Of a stretch of DNA of 64,000 nt, positions 33,748 through 42,688 are shown piece by piece. The first letter of the stretch is position 1, and the number at the start of each line of letters is the position of its first letter. Below the pieces are notes generated by a model. It saw nothing but the letters and a program-made list of their open reading frames with translations, searched no databases and was not told the DNA's origin. This DNA comes from Thermus caldifontis (GTDB lineage: Bacteria; Deinococcota; Deinococci; Deinococcales; Thermaceae): contig NZ_QGMX01000001.1 in NCBI RefSeq assembly GCF_003336745.1, positions 304,794 to 368,793 on the forward strand. Reading direction: 5' to 3'. The translations under genes were made by a program, and so were the position numbers.

Positions 33748-35292
33748 ATGGAAGGCCTCTTTGAGTCCCTGCCGGAGGGTTACCGGGAAAAGCTGGGCCG
33801 CCCCGGGGAGTATCCCTACACCCGGGGCATCTACCCGCGGATGTACCTGGACAGGCTCTGGACCATGCGCCAATATGCGGGCTTCTCCACCGCCGAGGAG
33901 TCCAACGCCCGCTACCGATACCTACTTTCCCAGGGCCAGACAGGCCTAAGCGTGGCCTTCGACCTGCCCACCCAGCTGGGCCTAGACCCCGACCACCCCA
34001 TGAGCGTGGGGGAGGTGGGGCGGGTGGGGGTGTCCATCGCCACCCTGGAAGACATGAAAAGGCTCTTTGAGGGCATCCCCCTGGACCAGGTTTCCACCAG
34101 CATGACCATCAACGCCCCCGCCATGATGCTCCTGGCCCTCTATCTCCTGGTGGCGGAGGAACAAGGGGTCCCTTGGGAGAAGGTCTCCGGCACCGTGCAA
34201 AACGACATCCTCAAGGAGTACTTCGCCCGGGGCACCTACATCTACCCCCCGGGGCCTTCCATGCGCCTGGTAACGGATATCTTTGAGTTTTGCGCAAGGC
34301 ATGTCCCCCGCTTCAACACCATTTCCATCTCCGGCTACCACATCCGCGAGGCGGGCTCCACCGCCGCCCAGGAGATCGCCTTCACCCTGGCTGACGGCAA
34401 GGCCTACGTGAAGGCCGCTCTGGAGCGGGGCCTTAAGGTGGACGAGTTCGCCCCCAGGCTCTCCTTCTTTTTCGCCGCCCATGGGGACATCTTTGAGGAA
34501 GCCGCCAAGTTCCGGGCCGCAAGGAGGCTTTGGGCCCGCATCATGCGGGAGGAGTTTGGGGCCAAGGACCCGAAAAGCTGGGCCCTCCGCTTCCACACGC
34601 AAACAGGGGGCTCCACCCTCACTGCCCAGGAGCCCCTAAACAACGTGGTGCGCACCGCCTACCAGGCCCTGGCGGCGGTGCTGGGGGGCACCCAGAGCCT
34701 CCACACCAACGCCTACGACGAGGCCCTGGGCCTGCCCACGGAAAAAAGCGCCCTTCTCGCCCTACGCACCCAGCAGATCCTGGCCTTTGAAAGCGGGGTC
34801 ACCCGGGCCATTGACCCCTTAGGGGGAAGCTTCTACGTGGAGCACCTCACGGACCAGCTGGAAAGGGAAGCGGAAAGGCTCATCCGAGAGATCGACGCCT
34901 TAGGGGGTGCGGTGGCGGCGGTGGAGGCGGGGTATTTCAACCGGGCCATAGAGGAGTCCGCCTGGCAGTTCCAGAAGGAGGTGGAGGAGGGCAAGCGGAT
35001 CATCGTGGGGGTGAACCGCTTTGCCGATCCCCATAGCCCCCTCAACGAGCCCACCCCCGTGCAGGGCATAGACCCCGAGTTGCACGAGAAGCGCAAGCGG
35101 GAAATGGCTGAGTTCAAGGCCCGTCGGGACGGGGAAAGCGTGCGGATCGGCCTGGAAAACCTGCGCCGGGCGGCAAAAGGAAGCGAGAACCTATTCCCCT
35201 ACGTGCTGGAGGCCCTCCGCCGCCGGGCCACCCTGGGGGAGGTCTCTGGGGTGCTAAGGGAGGAATGGGGGGAGTACCAGCCGGGGAGGTGA
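33748..35292 (+). CDS. Methylmalonyl-CoA mutase large (catalytic) subunit
   Basis: 514 residues: the TIM-barrel substrate domain only, without a C-terminal B12-binding domain, so a separate small subunit is expected elsewhere. Motifs: [97 protein letters not shown] keeps the Arg that contacts the CoA-ester carboxylate in methylmalonyl mutases. Links propionyl-CoA/odd-chain or branched-chain catabolism to succinyl-CoA. Isobutyryl-type specificity cannot be fully excluded. Confidence 0.88.
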   Translation: MEGLFESLPEGYREKLGRPGEYPYTRGIYPRMYLDRLWTMRQYAGFSTAEESNARYRYLLSQGQTGLSVAFDLPTQLGLDPDHPMSVGEVGRVGVSIATLEDMKRLFEGIPLDQVSTSMTINAPAMMLLALYLLVAEEQGVPWEKVSGTVQNDILKEYFARGTYIYPPGPSMRLVTDIFEFCARHVPRFNTISISGYHIREAGSTAAQEIAFTLADGKAYVKAALERGLKVDEFAPRLSFFFAAHGDIFEEAAKFRAARRLWARIMREEFGAKDPKSWALRFHTQTGGSTLTAQEPLNNVVRTAYQALAAVLGGTQSLHTNAYDEALGLPTEKSALLALRTQQILAFESGVTRAIDPLGGSFYVEHLTDQLEREAERLIREIDALGGAVAAVEAGYFNRAIEESAWQFQKEVEEGKRIIVGVNRFADPHSPLNEPTPVQGIDPELHEKRKREMAEFKARRDGESVRIGLENLRRAAKGSENLFPYVLEALRRRATLGEVSGVLREEWGEYQPGR

Positions 35293-35295
35293 GGC

Positions 35296-35682
35296 GTGGA
35301 GAGCGAGGCGGAACTCTGGGCCTTTCTGGAAAGGCATTTGGCCAGCATCTACCAAGGCGATCCCGAAGGCTACCGGGCCACCACCCACGAGGAGCTTTCC
35401 CTCTACGAATGGTTTGTGACCCCACACCGGTTGGACGGGCTGCCCTTCCACCTTTACATGACCGAGCGCCGCTGGGCCACCGGAGGCAAGCCCTACCGCC
35501 TGGACCTCTTGGAAAAACGCCTCCAGCGCTACGGGGACGTGGCCATCTTCAGCTACACCCTGCTGCTTACCGTGGAGGAGGAAGAAGGCCTAAGGCACCG
35601 GGCGGTGAACGAAAGCCGGGTGGCCGTGCGCTTCCCCGAGGGCTGGCGGGTGGTGCACGTGCACAAGAGCCCGGCCCAGTAG
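35296..35682 (+). CDS. SnoaL/CaMKII-association-like (NTF2 fold) protein
   Basis: 128 residues from GTG 35296, with GGGGAGG upstream inside the mutase stop region. ELWAFLERHLASIYQGDPEGYRATTHEELSLYEWFVTP and HLYMT, FSYTLLLTVEE, VNESRVAVRFPEGWRVVHVHKSP follow the CaMKII-AD/DUF4440 pattern of the NTF2-like fold. Possibly a small hydrolase/isomerase or oligomerisation module. Cotranscribed with the mutase. Confidence 0.72.
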   Translation: MESEAELWAFLERHLASIYQGDPEGYRATTHEELSLYEWFVTPHRLDGLPFHLYMTERRWATGGKPYRLDLLEKRLQRYGDVAIFSYTLLLTVEEEEGLRHRAVNESRVAVRFPEGWRVVHVHKSPAQ

Positions 35683-35703
35683 CCTCCCACCCCACCTAAG
35701 CCG

Positions 35704-35729
35704 AAAAGGGCCGGGTATACCCGGCCCTT
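35704..35729. terminator. Bidirectional terminator between convergent operons
   Basis: GGGCCGGG (35708-35715), loop TATA, CCCGGCCC (35720-35727), flanked by AAAA on the left, which reads as a U-tract for the minus strand. It separates the mutase unit from acsA. Confidence 0.8.
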
Positions 35730-35741
35730 GGGCATGGGGGG

Positions 35742-37688
35742 CTAGGCCCCTTCCTTGAGGCGCTCCACCACGGAGCGGTCCTCGAGGGTGGAGGTATCCC
35801 CCTTGATCTCCTGCTCCCCGGCGGCGATCTGCCTCAGGAGGCGGCGCATGATCTTGCCGGAGCGGGTCTTGGGCAGGGCGTCGGTGAAGCGCACCTCGTC
35901 GGGGCGGGCGATGGGTCCGATCACCTTGGCCACATGGGCCTTGAGCTCGTCCCGCAAGGCGTCTGAGGGGGCATGCCCTTCCTTCAGGGTGACGAAGGCC
36001 ACAATGGCCTCCCCCTTCAAGGGGTCGGGGCGGCCCACCACCGCCGCCTCCGCCACCGCGGGGTGGGAAACCAAAGCGGACTCGATCTCCATGGTGCCAA
36101 GCCGGTGCCCGGCCACGTTCAGCACATCGTCCACCCGGCCCAGGATGAGGTAATACCCGTCCTTATCGCGCCTAGCCCCATCCCCGGTGAAGTAGTTGCC
36201 GGGGTGCTGGCTGAAGTACTGTTGCAGGAAGCGGTTAGGGTCCCCCCAGACGGTGCGGAGCATGCTGGGCCAGGGACGGGTGATGCAAAGGTGCCCGCCC
36301 TCGTCCGGATTCTCCACGGGCCTGTGCTCCGAGTCCAGGATCTCCGGCTTCACCCCAAAGAAAGGCTTTCCCGCATGCCCGGGCTTCATGGGGTGCGCCC
36401 CGGGAAGGGTGGTGATCATGATGCCCCCGGTTTCCGTCTGCCACCAGGTGTCCACGATGGGGCACCGCCCCTTGCCAATCACCTGGTAGTACCAGAGCCA
36501 GGCCTCGGGGTTGATGGGCTCCCCCACGGTGCCCAAAAGGCGCAAGGAGTCCAGCCGGTGCCTCAGGGGCCAACCCTCCCCCCACTTCATAAAGGCCCGG
36601 ATGGCGGTGGGAGCGGTGTAGAGGATGTTCACCCCGTACTTGTCCACGATCTGCCAGAAGCGGTCGGGCTCGGGCCAGTTGGGGGCTCCCTCGTACATCA
36701 CCGTGGTGGCCCCGTTCAAAAGGGGCCCGTAGACCACGTAGGAGTGGCCGGTGATCCAGCCCACGTCGGCGGTGCACCAGTACACGTCCTCGTCCTTCAG
36801 ATCAAAGACCAGCTTGGTGGTGAGGTAGACGTAGGTCATGTACCCGCCCAGGGTGTGCAACACCCCCTTGGGCTTCCCCGTGGAACCCGAGGTGTAGAGG
36901 ATGAAAAGGGGCTCCTCCGCCTCCATGGGCTCCGCCTCGGCCCGGTCGGAGGCCGCCTCCATGAGCTCGTGCCACCAGTGGTCGCGGCCTGGGGTCCAGG
37001 GTACCTCCTCCCCGGTGCGGCGCACCACCACCACGTGCTCCACGCTGGAGGTCTCCCTTAAGGCCTCATCGGCGTTCTGCTTGAGGGGCACCACCTGGCC
37101 CCGCCGGTAACCGCCGTCGGCGGTGATGAGCACCTTGGCCTCGGCATCCTTGATGCGGTCCGCTAGGGCTCCGCTGGAAAACCCGCCGAAGACCACGGAG
37201 TGCACGGCCCCGATGCGGGTGCAGGCCAGCATGGCGATGGCCGCCTCGGGGATCATGGGCAGGTAGATGGTGACCCGGTCCCCCTTCTTCACCCCCAGGC
37301 GCTTCAGGATGTTGGCGAACTTCTGCACCTCCCGCCAGAGGTCGTGGTAGGTCAAAACCCTTTCCTCCCCCGGCTCCCCCTCCCAGATGAGGGCCGCCTT
37401 GTTGCGGCGCCAGGTCTTTACGTGGCGGTCCAAGGCGTTGTAGGAGAGGTTGGTCCTGCCGCCCACGAACCACTTGGCATGGGGCAGGTCCCCCTCCAAG
37501 ACCTTCTGCCAGGGTTCAAACCAGTGGAGCTCGGAGGCCACCCGTCCCCAGAAGCCCTCGGGGTCCTTTAAGCTTTCCTCATAGAGCCGCTGGTACTCCT
37601 CCTCGCTCCCGATGTGGGCCTGTTGGCGGAAGGCCTCGCTGGGGTAAAAGACCCGCTCCTCCTTGAGAACGCCCTCTATCCGGTCCAT
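35742..37688 (-). CDS. acsA: Acetyl-CoA synthetase
   Basis: 648 residues, the standard Acs length. P-loop [22 protein letters not shown] with the Trp that limits the pocket to acetate; hinge and gating segment [17 protein letters not shown]-terminal [14 protein letters not shown] with the lysine acetylated in other Acs enzymes. Converts acetate, ATP and CoA to acetyl-CoA via acetyl-AMP. Divergently transcribed from the IclR-Acs fusion across a 128-base region that holds both promoters. The proteins of this island likely serve the same substrate class. Confidence 0.96.
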   Translation of the reverse strand: MDRIEGVLKEERVFYPSEAFRQQAHIGSEEEYQRLYEESLKDPEGFWGRVASELHWFEPWQKVLEGDLPHAKWFVGGRTNLSYNALDRHVKTWRRNKAALIWEGEPGEERVLTYHDLWREVQKFANILKRLGVKKGDRVTIYLPMIPEAAIAMLACTRIGAVHSVVFGGFSSGALADRIKDAEAKVLITADGGYRRGQVVPLKQNADEALRETSSVEHVVVVRRTGEEVPWTPGRDHWWHELMEAASDRAEAEPMEAEEPLFILYTSGSTGKPKGVLHTLGGYMTYVYLTTKLVFDLKDEDVYWCTADVGWITGHSYVVYGPLLNGATTVMYEGAPNWPEPDRFWQIVDKYGVNILYTAPTAIRAFMKWGEGWPLRHRLDSLRLLGTVGEPINPEAWLWYYQVIGKGRCPIVDTWWQTETGGIMITTLPGAHPMKPGHAGKPFFGVKPEILDSEHRPVENPDEGGHLCITRPWPSMLRTVWGDPNRFLQQYFSQHPGNYFTGDGARRDKDGYYLILGRVDDVLNVAGHRLGTMEIESALVSHPAVAEAAVVGRPDPLKGEAIVAFVTLKEGHAPSDALRDELKAHVAKVIGPIARPDEVRFTDALPKTRSGKIMRRLLRQIAAGEQEIKGDTSTLEDRSVVERLKEGA

Positions 37689-37708
37689 ATACCCTCCCTT
37701 GGCCTTTA

Positions 37709-37808
37709 AGGATAGGCTGGCCCCCGGACGAGGTCAAGAAACGGGGGGTTTTTCACCATTTGCCAAACCCTTTGTTTCTTGACAGAGGGAAACCGCCTTG
37801 GGGAACAT
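37709..37808. promoter_or_regulatory. Divergent acsA / IclR-Acs promoter and candidate operator
   Basis: Minus strand (acsA): TTGACC (37737-37732), 17 bases, TATCCT (37714-37709). Plus strand (fusion gene): TTGACA (37779-37784), 18 bases, GAACAT (37803-37808), then 8 bases to ATG 37817. The two -35 regions form a perfect 10-bp inverted repeat, GTCAAGAAAC and GTTTCTTGAC. TTTGCCAAAC ends 8 bases before TCTTGAC; the same composite occurs upstream of the symporter operon at 42281-42305. Confidence 0.7.
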
Positions 37809-37816
37809 GGGTCTAG

Positions 37817-40348
37817 ATGGCCAGGAAGAGGAGCCTTTCCACGGTCCAGGCGGCCTTGCGCATCCTGGCCTACCTGGCCGAGCACCCGGAAGGGGTGGGG
37901 GTGAAGGAGGTGGCCCGCCTTTTGGGGAAGAGTCTATCCACCGCCTACGCCCTTTTGAACAGCCTGGCAGAGGAAGGCTTCGCCGTGAAGACGGAGCGGG
38001 GGTACCGCCTGGGCCAGGCCAAGCCCCTCCGGTTGGAGACCACGCCCCTCGAGGAGGCCTTGGAGGAACTCTACCTCCGCACCCGGGAGCGGTGCTACCT
38101 GGCCCTTCTCACCCCGGAGGGAATCCGGCTTAAAACCCGAGGCCGGCAGGGCCAGCCCCACCCCCTGGGGGAAACCCTCCCTGAGGAAACCCACGCCCTA
38201 GCCCTGGGCAAGGTCTTTTTGGCCTACGGGGTTTTGCCCCCACCCCCCTTGCGCCCCAAAACCCCCTACACCCTCACGGATCCCCTGGCCCTGGAGGAGG
38301 AGCTTTCCCGGGTGCGGGAGTCGGGGCTGGCGGTGGAGATGGAGGAGTACGCCCTGGGGCTTTCCGCCCTGGCGGCCCCCCTTTTCGACCCCGAGGGCCA
38401 GCTTCTGGGCGCCTTGGGGGTGGTGGTCCCCGCCAGGCGCTTCCCCTTCGCCTTCAGCCGTCTGGCCCGCTCCCTTTCCGAGGTGGCCCAGGTCTCCCCT
38501 TACCTCAAGCCCCCAGCCCCCCCGCCCTTACCCCCACCTGTGGAGGCCAACCTGAAGGTGGAGGTGGTGGCACCCCCTGCCCCCTTGCAGGAAAGGGCCA
38601 ACCTCAAGGATTACGCCGAGGTGTACCGGGCGAGCCTCGAGGACCCCGAGGCCTATTTCGGCGGCTTCGCCCAGGAGTTTTACTGGCAAGTCCCCTGGCA
38701 AAGGGCCTTTGACCCGGAGAGCCGGCGCTGGTTCGTGGGTGGATGCACCAACGCCGCCCTCAACGCCCTGGACCGGCATCTGCCCGAGAGGGCCCAACAA
38801 CTGGCCCTCATCACCTTGGATGGGGACGGGGAGCTCAGCAAATGGACCTACCGGGAGCTCCAAAGCCTTTCCGCCCGCTTGGCGGGGGTGCTCCTGGACC
38901 TAGGGGTAAGGCCCGGGGACCGGGTGGCCCTCTACCTGCCCACCGGGGTGGAGGCAGCCCTAAGCCTCCTGGCCCTGGCCCGGATTGGGGCGGTCCATGT
39001 GGCCCTGCCCGTGGGCCTAGGGCCGGAGGCCCTAAGGGAAAGGCTTTTGCAAAGCCAGGCCCGCATGCTCCTCGCCGCTGACGGCTACTTCCGCCGGGGC
39101 CAGCTCATTCCCTTGAGGCCGGTGGTGGAGGCCGCCCTTTCCGGCCTGGACCTGCCGGTGCTCTGGCACACCCGGGGCACCACGGAGTTTTTGGAACGGG
39201 CCTCGGAGGGAAAACCCGCGGAGGCTATCCCGGTTCCCGCCCAGCACCCCCTTTTTATCCTCTATACCTCGGGTTCCACGGGAAAGCCCAAGGGCGTGGT
39301 CCACGGCCACGGGGGGTACATGGTGGGGGTGGGCTGGGCCTTGCGCTACCTCTTTGACCTCAAGCCGGGGGAGGTCTTCCACACCACCGCCGACCTCTTC
39401 TGGGTGGTGGGGCACTCCTTCGGCCTCTATGCTCCCCTCTTCCTGGGGGGCACCAGCCTCCTGGTGGAGGACCGGCCCGACCACCCCAGCCCCGCCGCCT
39501 TTTACGAGCGGCTAAGGCGGCTGGGGGTGGACGTGCTCCTCACCTCCCCCACGGTCCTAAGGGGCCTGCGCCGGCACGGGGAAGCCCGGCCCACCTCCTT
39601 GCGCCTGGTGGGAAGCGTAGGGGAGGCCTTGGCCCCAGAAGTGTGGCGCTGGACCCGGGAGAACCTGGCCTGGCCCCTGGACAACTGGTGGCAGACGGAG
39701 CTGGGGGCCCCAGCCCTGGCCACCCCCCTCACCCTCCCCGCCAAACCGGGCTTCGTGGGGGTACCGCTACCGGGGGTGGAGGCCCGGGTGGTGGACGCCG
39801 AAGGCCGGGTCCTGCCCCCTGGGGCCAAGGGGCATTTGGTCCTCCTCCGCACCGGCCCCGCCCACATGGTGGACCTCCTTGGGGGGGAAAGCCCCTGGCG
39901 GGGCGGGTTGTACTGGACCGGGGACCTCGCCACCTGGGACGGGGAGGGCTACTTCCGCATCCTGGGCCGCTCCGATGAGGTGATCAAGGCCGGGGAGGCC
40001 AGGCTGGGCACCGCCGAGGTGGAGGCGGCCGCCCTCACCCACCCCCAGGTGGCGGAGGCGGCGGCCATCGGCATTCCGGGGGAGGAAGGGGAGGAGATCG
40101 CGGTCTTCGTGGTGCCTAGAAGGGAGGTCCCGGATGAGCTTAAGTCCCTTCTAGCGGAAAAGCTCAAGGCCCATCTCCTAAGGCACCTGGGGCCTGTCCC
40201 TCCACCCCGGATCCTATTTGCGGAGAGCCTGCCGCGCACCCGTAGCGGCAAGATCCTAAGAAGGCTTTTGAAGGCCCAGCTTTTGGGCCTTGACCCCGGG
40301 GATGTCTCGGGATTGGAGGAGGAATATGGCGGTGGAAAAGCTCCTTAA
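37817..40348 (+). CDS. IclR-type regulator fused to an acetyl-CoA-synthetase-like domain
   Basis: 843 residues in one uninterrupted frame. Residues about 10-66: IclR winged helix (ALRILAYLAEHPEGVGVKEV, LSTAYALLNSLAEEGF). About 70-235: IclR effector domain (ALALGKVFLAYG, SRVRESGLAVEMEEYALGLS, LLGALGVVVPARRF). About 236-270: a proline-rich linker. About 270-843: an Acs-type module with P-loop [10 protein letters not shown] near 483-492, DNWWQTE and the Acs C-terminal lysine K812 in PRTRSGKILRR. The hinge segment is altered: GRSDEVIKAGEARLGT instead of GR-DDV-NVAGHR-GT, so catalysis may be reduced. Leaderless start. Likely a regulator that senses the substrate or adenylate through its enzyme half; this is inference. 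The third Acs gene overlaps its 3' end by 23 bases. Confidence 0.9.
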   Translation: MARKRSLSTVQAALRILAYLAEHPEGVGVKEVARLLGKSLSTAYALLNSLAEEGFAVKTERGYRLGQAKPLRLETTPLEEALEELYLRTRERCYLALLTPEGIRLKTRGRQGQPHPLGETLPEETHALALGKVFLAYGVLPPPPLRPKTPYTLTDPLALEEELSRVRESGLAVEMEEYALGLSALAAPLFDPEGQLLGALGVVVPARRFPFAFSRLARSLSEVAQVSPYLKPPAPPPLPPPVEANLKVEVVAPPAPLQERANLKDYAEVYRASLEDPEAYFGGFAQEFYWQVPWQRAFDPESRRWFVGGCTNAALNALDRHLPERAQQLALITLDGDGELSKWTYRELQSLSARLAGVLLDLGVRPGDRVALYLPTGVEAALSLLALARIGAVHVALPVGLGPEALRERLLQSQARMLLAADGYFRRGQLIPLRPVVEAALSGLDLPVLWHTRGTTEFLERASEGKPAEAIPVPAQHPLFILYTSGSTGKPKGVVHGHGGYMVGVGWALRYLFDLKPGEVFHTTADLFWVVGHSFGLYAPLFLGGTSLLVEDRPDHPSPAAFYERLRRLGVDVLLTSPTVLRGLRRHGEARPTSLRLVGSVGEALAPEVWRWTRENLAWPLDNWWQTELGAPALATPLTLPAKPGFVGVPLPGVEARVVDAEGRVLPPGAKGHLVLLRTGPAHMVDLLGGESPWRGGLYWTGDLATWDGEGYFRILGRSDEVIKAGEARLGTAEVEAAALTHPQVAEAAAIGIPGEEGEEIAVFVVPRREVPDELKSLLAEKLKAHLLRHLGPVPPPRILFAESLPRTRSGKILRRLLKAQLLGLDPGDVSGLEEEYGGGKAP

Positions 40349-42209
40349 GGAAGAGGAACGGCTCTGGGCCCCAGAAGAGGTGCGCCAGAAGGCGAACCTC
40401 CAGAACTTTCCCGAAGAGTATTGGAGAAGCCTCGAGGACCCTGAGGGCTTCTGGGGAGAATGGGCTAGGAGGTTTTACTGGGAGACGCCCTTCCATAGGG
40501 TGCTGGAGTGGAACCTCCCCGAGCACCGCTGGTTCTTGGGGGGCACCACCAACGCCGTTTACAACGCCCTAGAACGCAACGTGGAAAGGGGCTTGCGCAA
40601 CAAGGTGGCCCTCCTCTACCTCTCGGAGGATGGCCGGGAGGAAAAGCTTACCTACGGGGAGCTCCTGGACCGGGTGCGCCGCCTGGCCACGGGGCTAAAG
40701 CGCCTGGGGGTGGAAAAGGGGGACCGGGTGGTGATCTACATGCCCCTGACCCTGGAGGGCATCGTGGCCATGCTGGCCACCGCCTATTTGGGAGCCATCC
40801 ACAGCGTGGTCTACGCTGGGCTTGGGGTAGGCGCCCTGCGGGAGCGCATCCTGGACGCCGGAGCCAAGCTCCTCATCGCCGGGGACGTGAGCTTTAGGCG
40901 CGGCAAGGGGGTGGACCTCCGCTCCATCGTGGAGGAAGCCATCCAGGACCTGCCCCTTAAGGTGGTCTGGTTCCAAAGGGCCTTCCAGGTTGAGCTTCCC
41001 CAAGGGCACTATGATTTCCAGGAACTCCTTTGGGGAAACCCCCCGGAGGCCCGGGCGGAGATGGTGGACGCCGAGCACCCCCTCTTCATCCTCTACACCT
41101 CCGGTTCCACCGGAAAACCCAAAGGGGTGGTGCACGTGCACGGGGGGTACATGGTGGGCACCACCTACCACCTGCGCACCTTCTTTGACGTCAAGGACCA
41201 GGACCTCTTCTGGGCCACCAGCGACATCGGCTGGATCGTGGGGCATTCCTACATCGTCTACGCTCCCCTCCTGGAAGGGGTTACCAGCGTTCTCAGGGAA
41301 GGGGCCCCCGACTACCCCGACCCCGGGGCCTTTTGGCAGGTGGTGGAGCGCTATCGGGTGAACGTGATGTTCACCGCTCCCACCGCGGTGAGGCTCTTCA
41401 TGAAGTTCGGCCCCGAATGGCCGGGGAAGTACGACCTCTCCTCCTTGCGCCTCATGGCCGTGGCTGGGGAGCCCCTTAACCCCGAGGCCCTGCGCTGGGC
41501 CTACCGCCACTTGATGGACGAGGGCCGGCGGGGCTTCGTGGCCGACAACTGGTGGCAGACGGAGCTGGGTGGGCCCACCCTGGGGACGCCCCTCACCCTC
41601 CCCGCCAAGCCGGGCTTCGCCGGAGTAGCCCTACCGGGGGTGGAAGCGGAGGTGGTGGACGAGGAGGGGAAACCCGTTCCCCCGGGGCAAGGGGGGCTTC
41701 TGGTGTTGAAGCGCCCCTTCCCCCACATGATGCGCACCGTCTGGGGCAACCACGACCGTTACCTCCAGTACTGGCGGGAGGTGCCGGGGAACGTGTACGT
41801 GGCCGGGGACGTGGCCAGCAAGGATGAGGAGGGGTACTTCAGCGTCCTGGGCCGGGCGGACGACGTTTTGAACGTGGCCGGGCACCGCATCGGCACCGCC
41901 GATGTGGAAAGCGCCCTGGTCTCCCACCCGGCGGTGGCCGAGGCAGCGGTGATCGGGGTCCCCGATCCCCTCAAGGGGGAGGCCATCAAGGCCTTCGTGG
42001 TCCTCCGCCTGGGCCAAACGCCATCGGAGGAACTCAAGGAAAGCCTCATCGCCCACGTGCGCCGGGAGCTGGGCCCCATCGCCACCCCCTCGGAGGTGGT
42101 CTTTTTGGACAAGCTTCCCAAAACCCGCTCGGGCAAAATCCTCCGCCGCTTGCTTAAGTCAAAGGAGCTGGGCAAGGACCCGGGGGACCTGTCCACGCTG
42201 GAGGAGTGA
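40326..42209 (+). CDS. Acetyl/propionyl-CoA synthetase paralogue
   Basis: 627 residues from ATG 40326 with TGGAGGAGGAAT upstream, inside the end of the fusion gene. Acs family: [76 protein letters not shown]. Core and lysine motifs are intact, so it should be active. It resembles the enzyme half of the upstream fusion (both have DNWWQTELG and TPLTLPAKPGF) more than it does acsA. Exact acyl substrate (acetate, propionate or similar) cannot be read. Cotranscribed with the fusion. Confidence 0.9.
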   Translation: MAVEKLLKEEERLWAPEEVRQKANLQNFPEEYWRSLEDPEGFWGEWARRFYWETPFHRVLEWNLPEHRWFLGGTTNAVYNALERNVERGLRNKVALLYLSEDGREEKLTYGELLDRVRRLATGLKRLGVEKGDRVVIYMPLTLEGIVAMLATAYLGAIHSVVYAGLGVGALRERILDAGAKLLIAGDVSFRRGKGVDLRSIVEEAIQDLPLKVVWFQRAFQVELPQGHYDFQELLWGNPPEARAEMVDAEHPLFILYTSGSTGKPKGVVHVHGGYMVGTTYHLRTFFDVKDQDLFWATSDIGWIVGHSYIVYAPLLEGVTSVLREGAPDYPDPGAFWQVVERYRVNVMFTAPTAVRLFMKFGPEWPGKYDLSSLRLMAVAGEPLNPEALRWAYRHLMDEGRRGFVADNWWQTELGGPTLGTPLTLPAKPGFAGVALPGVEAEVVDEEGKPVPPGQGGLLVLKRPFPHMMRTVWGNHDRYLQYWREVPGNVYVAGDVASKDEEGYFSVLGRADDVLNVAGHRIGTADVESALVSHPAVAEAAVIGVPDPLKGEAIKAFVVLRLGQTPSEELKESLIAHVRRELGPIATPSEVVFLDKLPKTRSGKILRRLLKSKELGKDPGDLSTLEE

Positions 42210-42249
42210 AGCCTGCTCCCAACCAGCGACCCTGGGGTACGAGGGCACG

Positions 42250-42329
42250 CGGTTTACGAGAAACCGAGGGTTTTCAGGTATTCGCCAAACGGCCCTTTTC
42301 TTGACGCTCCAAGGAAAGGGAGTTAATAT
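42250..42329 (+). promoter_or_regulatory. Promoter and candidate operators of the symporter operon
   Basis: TTGACG (42301-42306), 17 bases, TAATAT (42324-42329): the best promoter match in the window. Immediately upstream, TTCGCCAAAC (42281-42290), 8 bases, TCTTGAC repeats the composite seen before the fusion gene, and GGGTTTT precedes it by the same distance in both. A perfect palindrome CGGTTT-ACGAG-AAACCG lies at 42250-42266. Likely control sites for an island regulator. Confidence 0.7.
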
Positions 42330-42409
42330 TCGCCCAGCAGGCAGGATACAGGCTCATGCAAGGGACCAAAGCCCCTGCTTGCATTTTCACCATAGGGGAG
42401 GTGAAGCGC

Positions 42410-42685
42410 ATGGACGGGATACCTGAGGCAGTCAAGGAGTGGTACTGGGGGGAGGTCAAGCGGCTTACCCTTCGCTCCCTTTTTTACTGGATCATCATTG
42501 CCATCGTCTTGCCGGTCCTTTCCCCCCTCTTCAAGGGGGTGACCATTGGCCCCTTGCCCTCGCTCCACTGGTACATCAACAGCTTGATCGTCATCGTGCT
42601 TGGCATTGTGCTCATCTTCTGGTACGCCGCCCGTATGAATCGGCTGGACGAGGAGTTGGAAAAAAAGCTTAGGGAAGGGAGGTAA
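42410..42685 (+). CDS. DUF4212 small subunit of a sodium/substrate symporter
   Basis: 91 residues from ATG 42410 with AGGGGAGGTGAAGC upstream. Two membrane segments: LFYWIIIAIVLPVLSPLF and YINSLIVIVLGIVLIFWYAARMNRLDEE. This is the DUF4212 family, found directly upstream of VC_2705-type symporters as a small partner. Four bases from the symporter gene. An in-frame ATG at 42356 would give a longer leader, less likely. Confidence 0.88.
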   Translation: MDGIPEAVKEWYWGEVKRLTLRSLFYWIIIAIVLPVLSPLFKGVTIGPLPSLHWYINSLIVIVLGIVLIFWYAARMNRLDEELEKKLREGR

Positions 42686-42688
42686 ACC

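Noticed and set aside
37689..37816. Known riboswitch upstream of acsA or the fusion gene
   Set aside because: Both mRNAs have very short or no leaders given the promoter positions, leaving no room for a structured aptamer.
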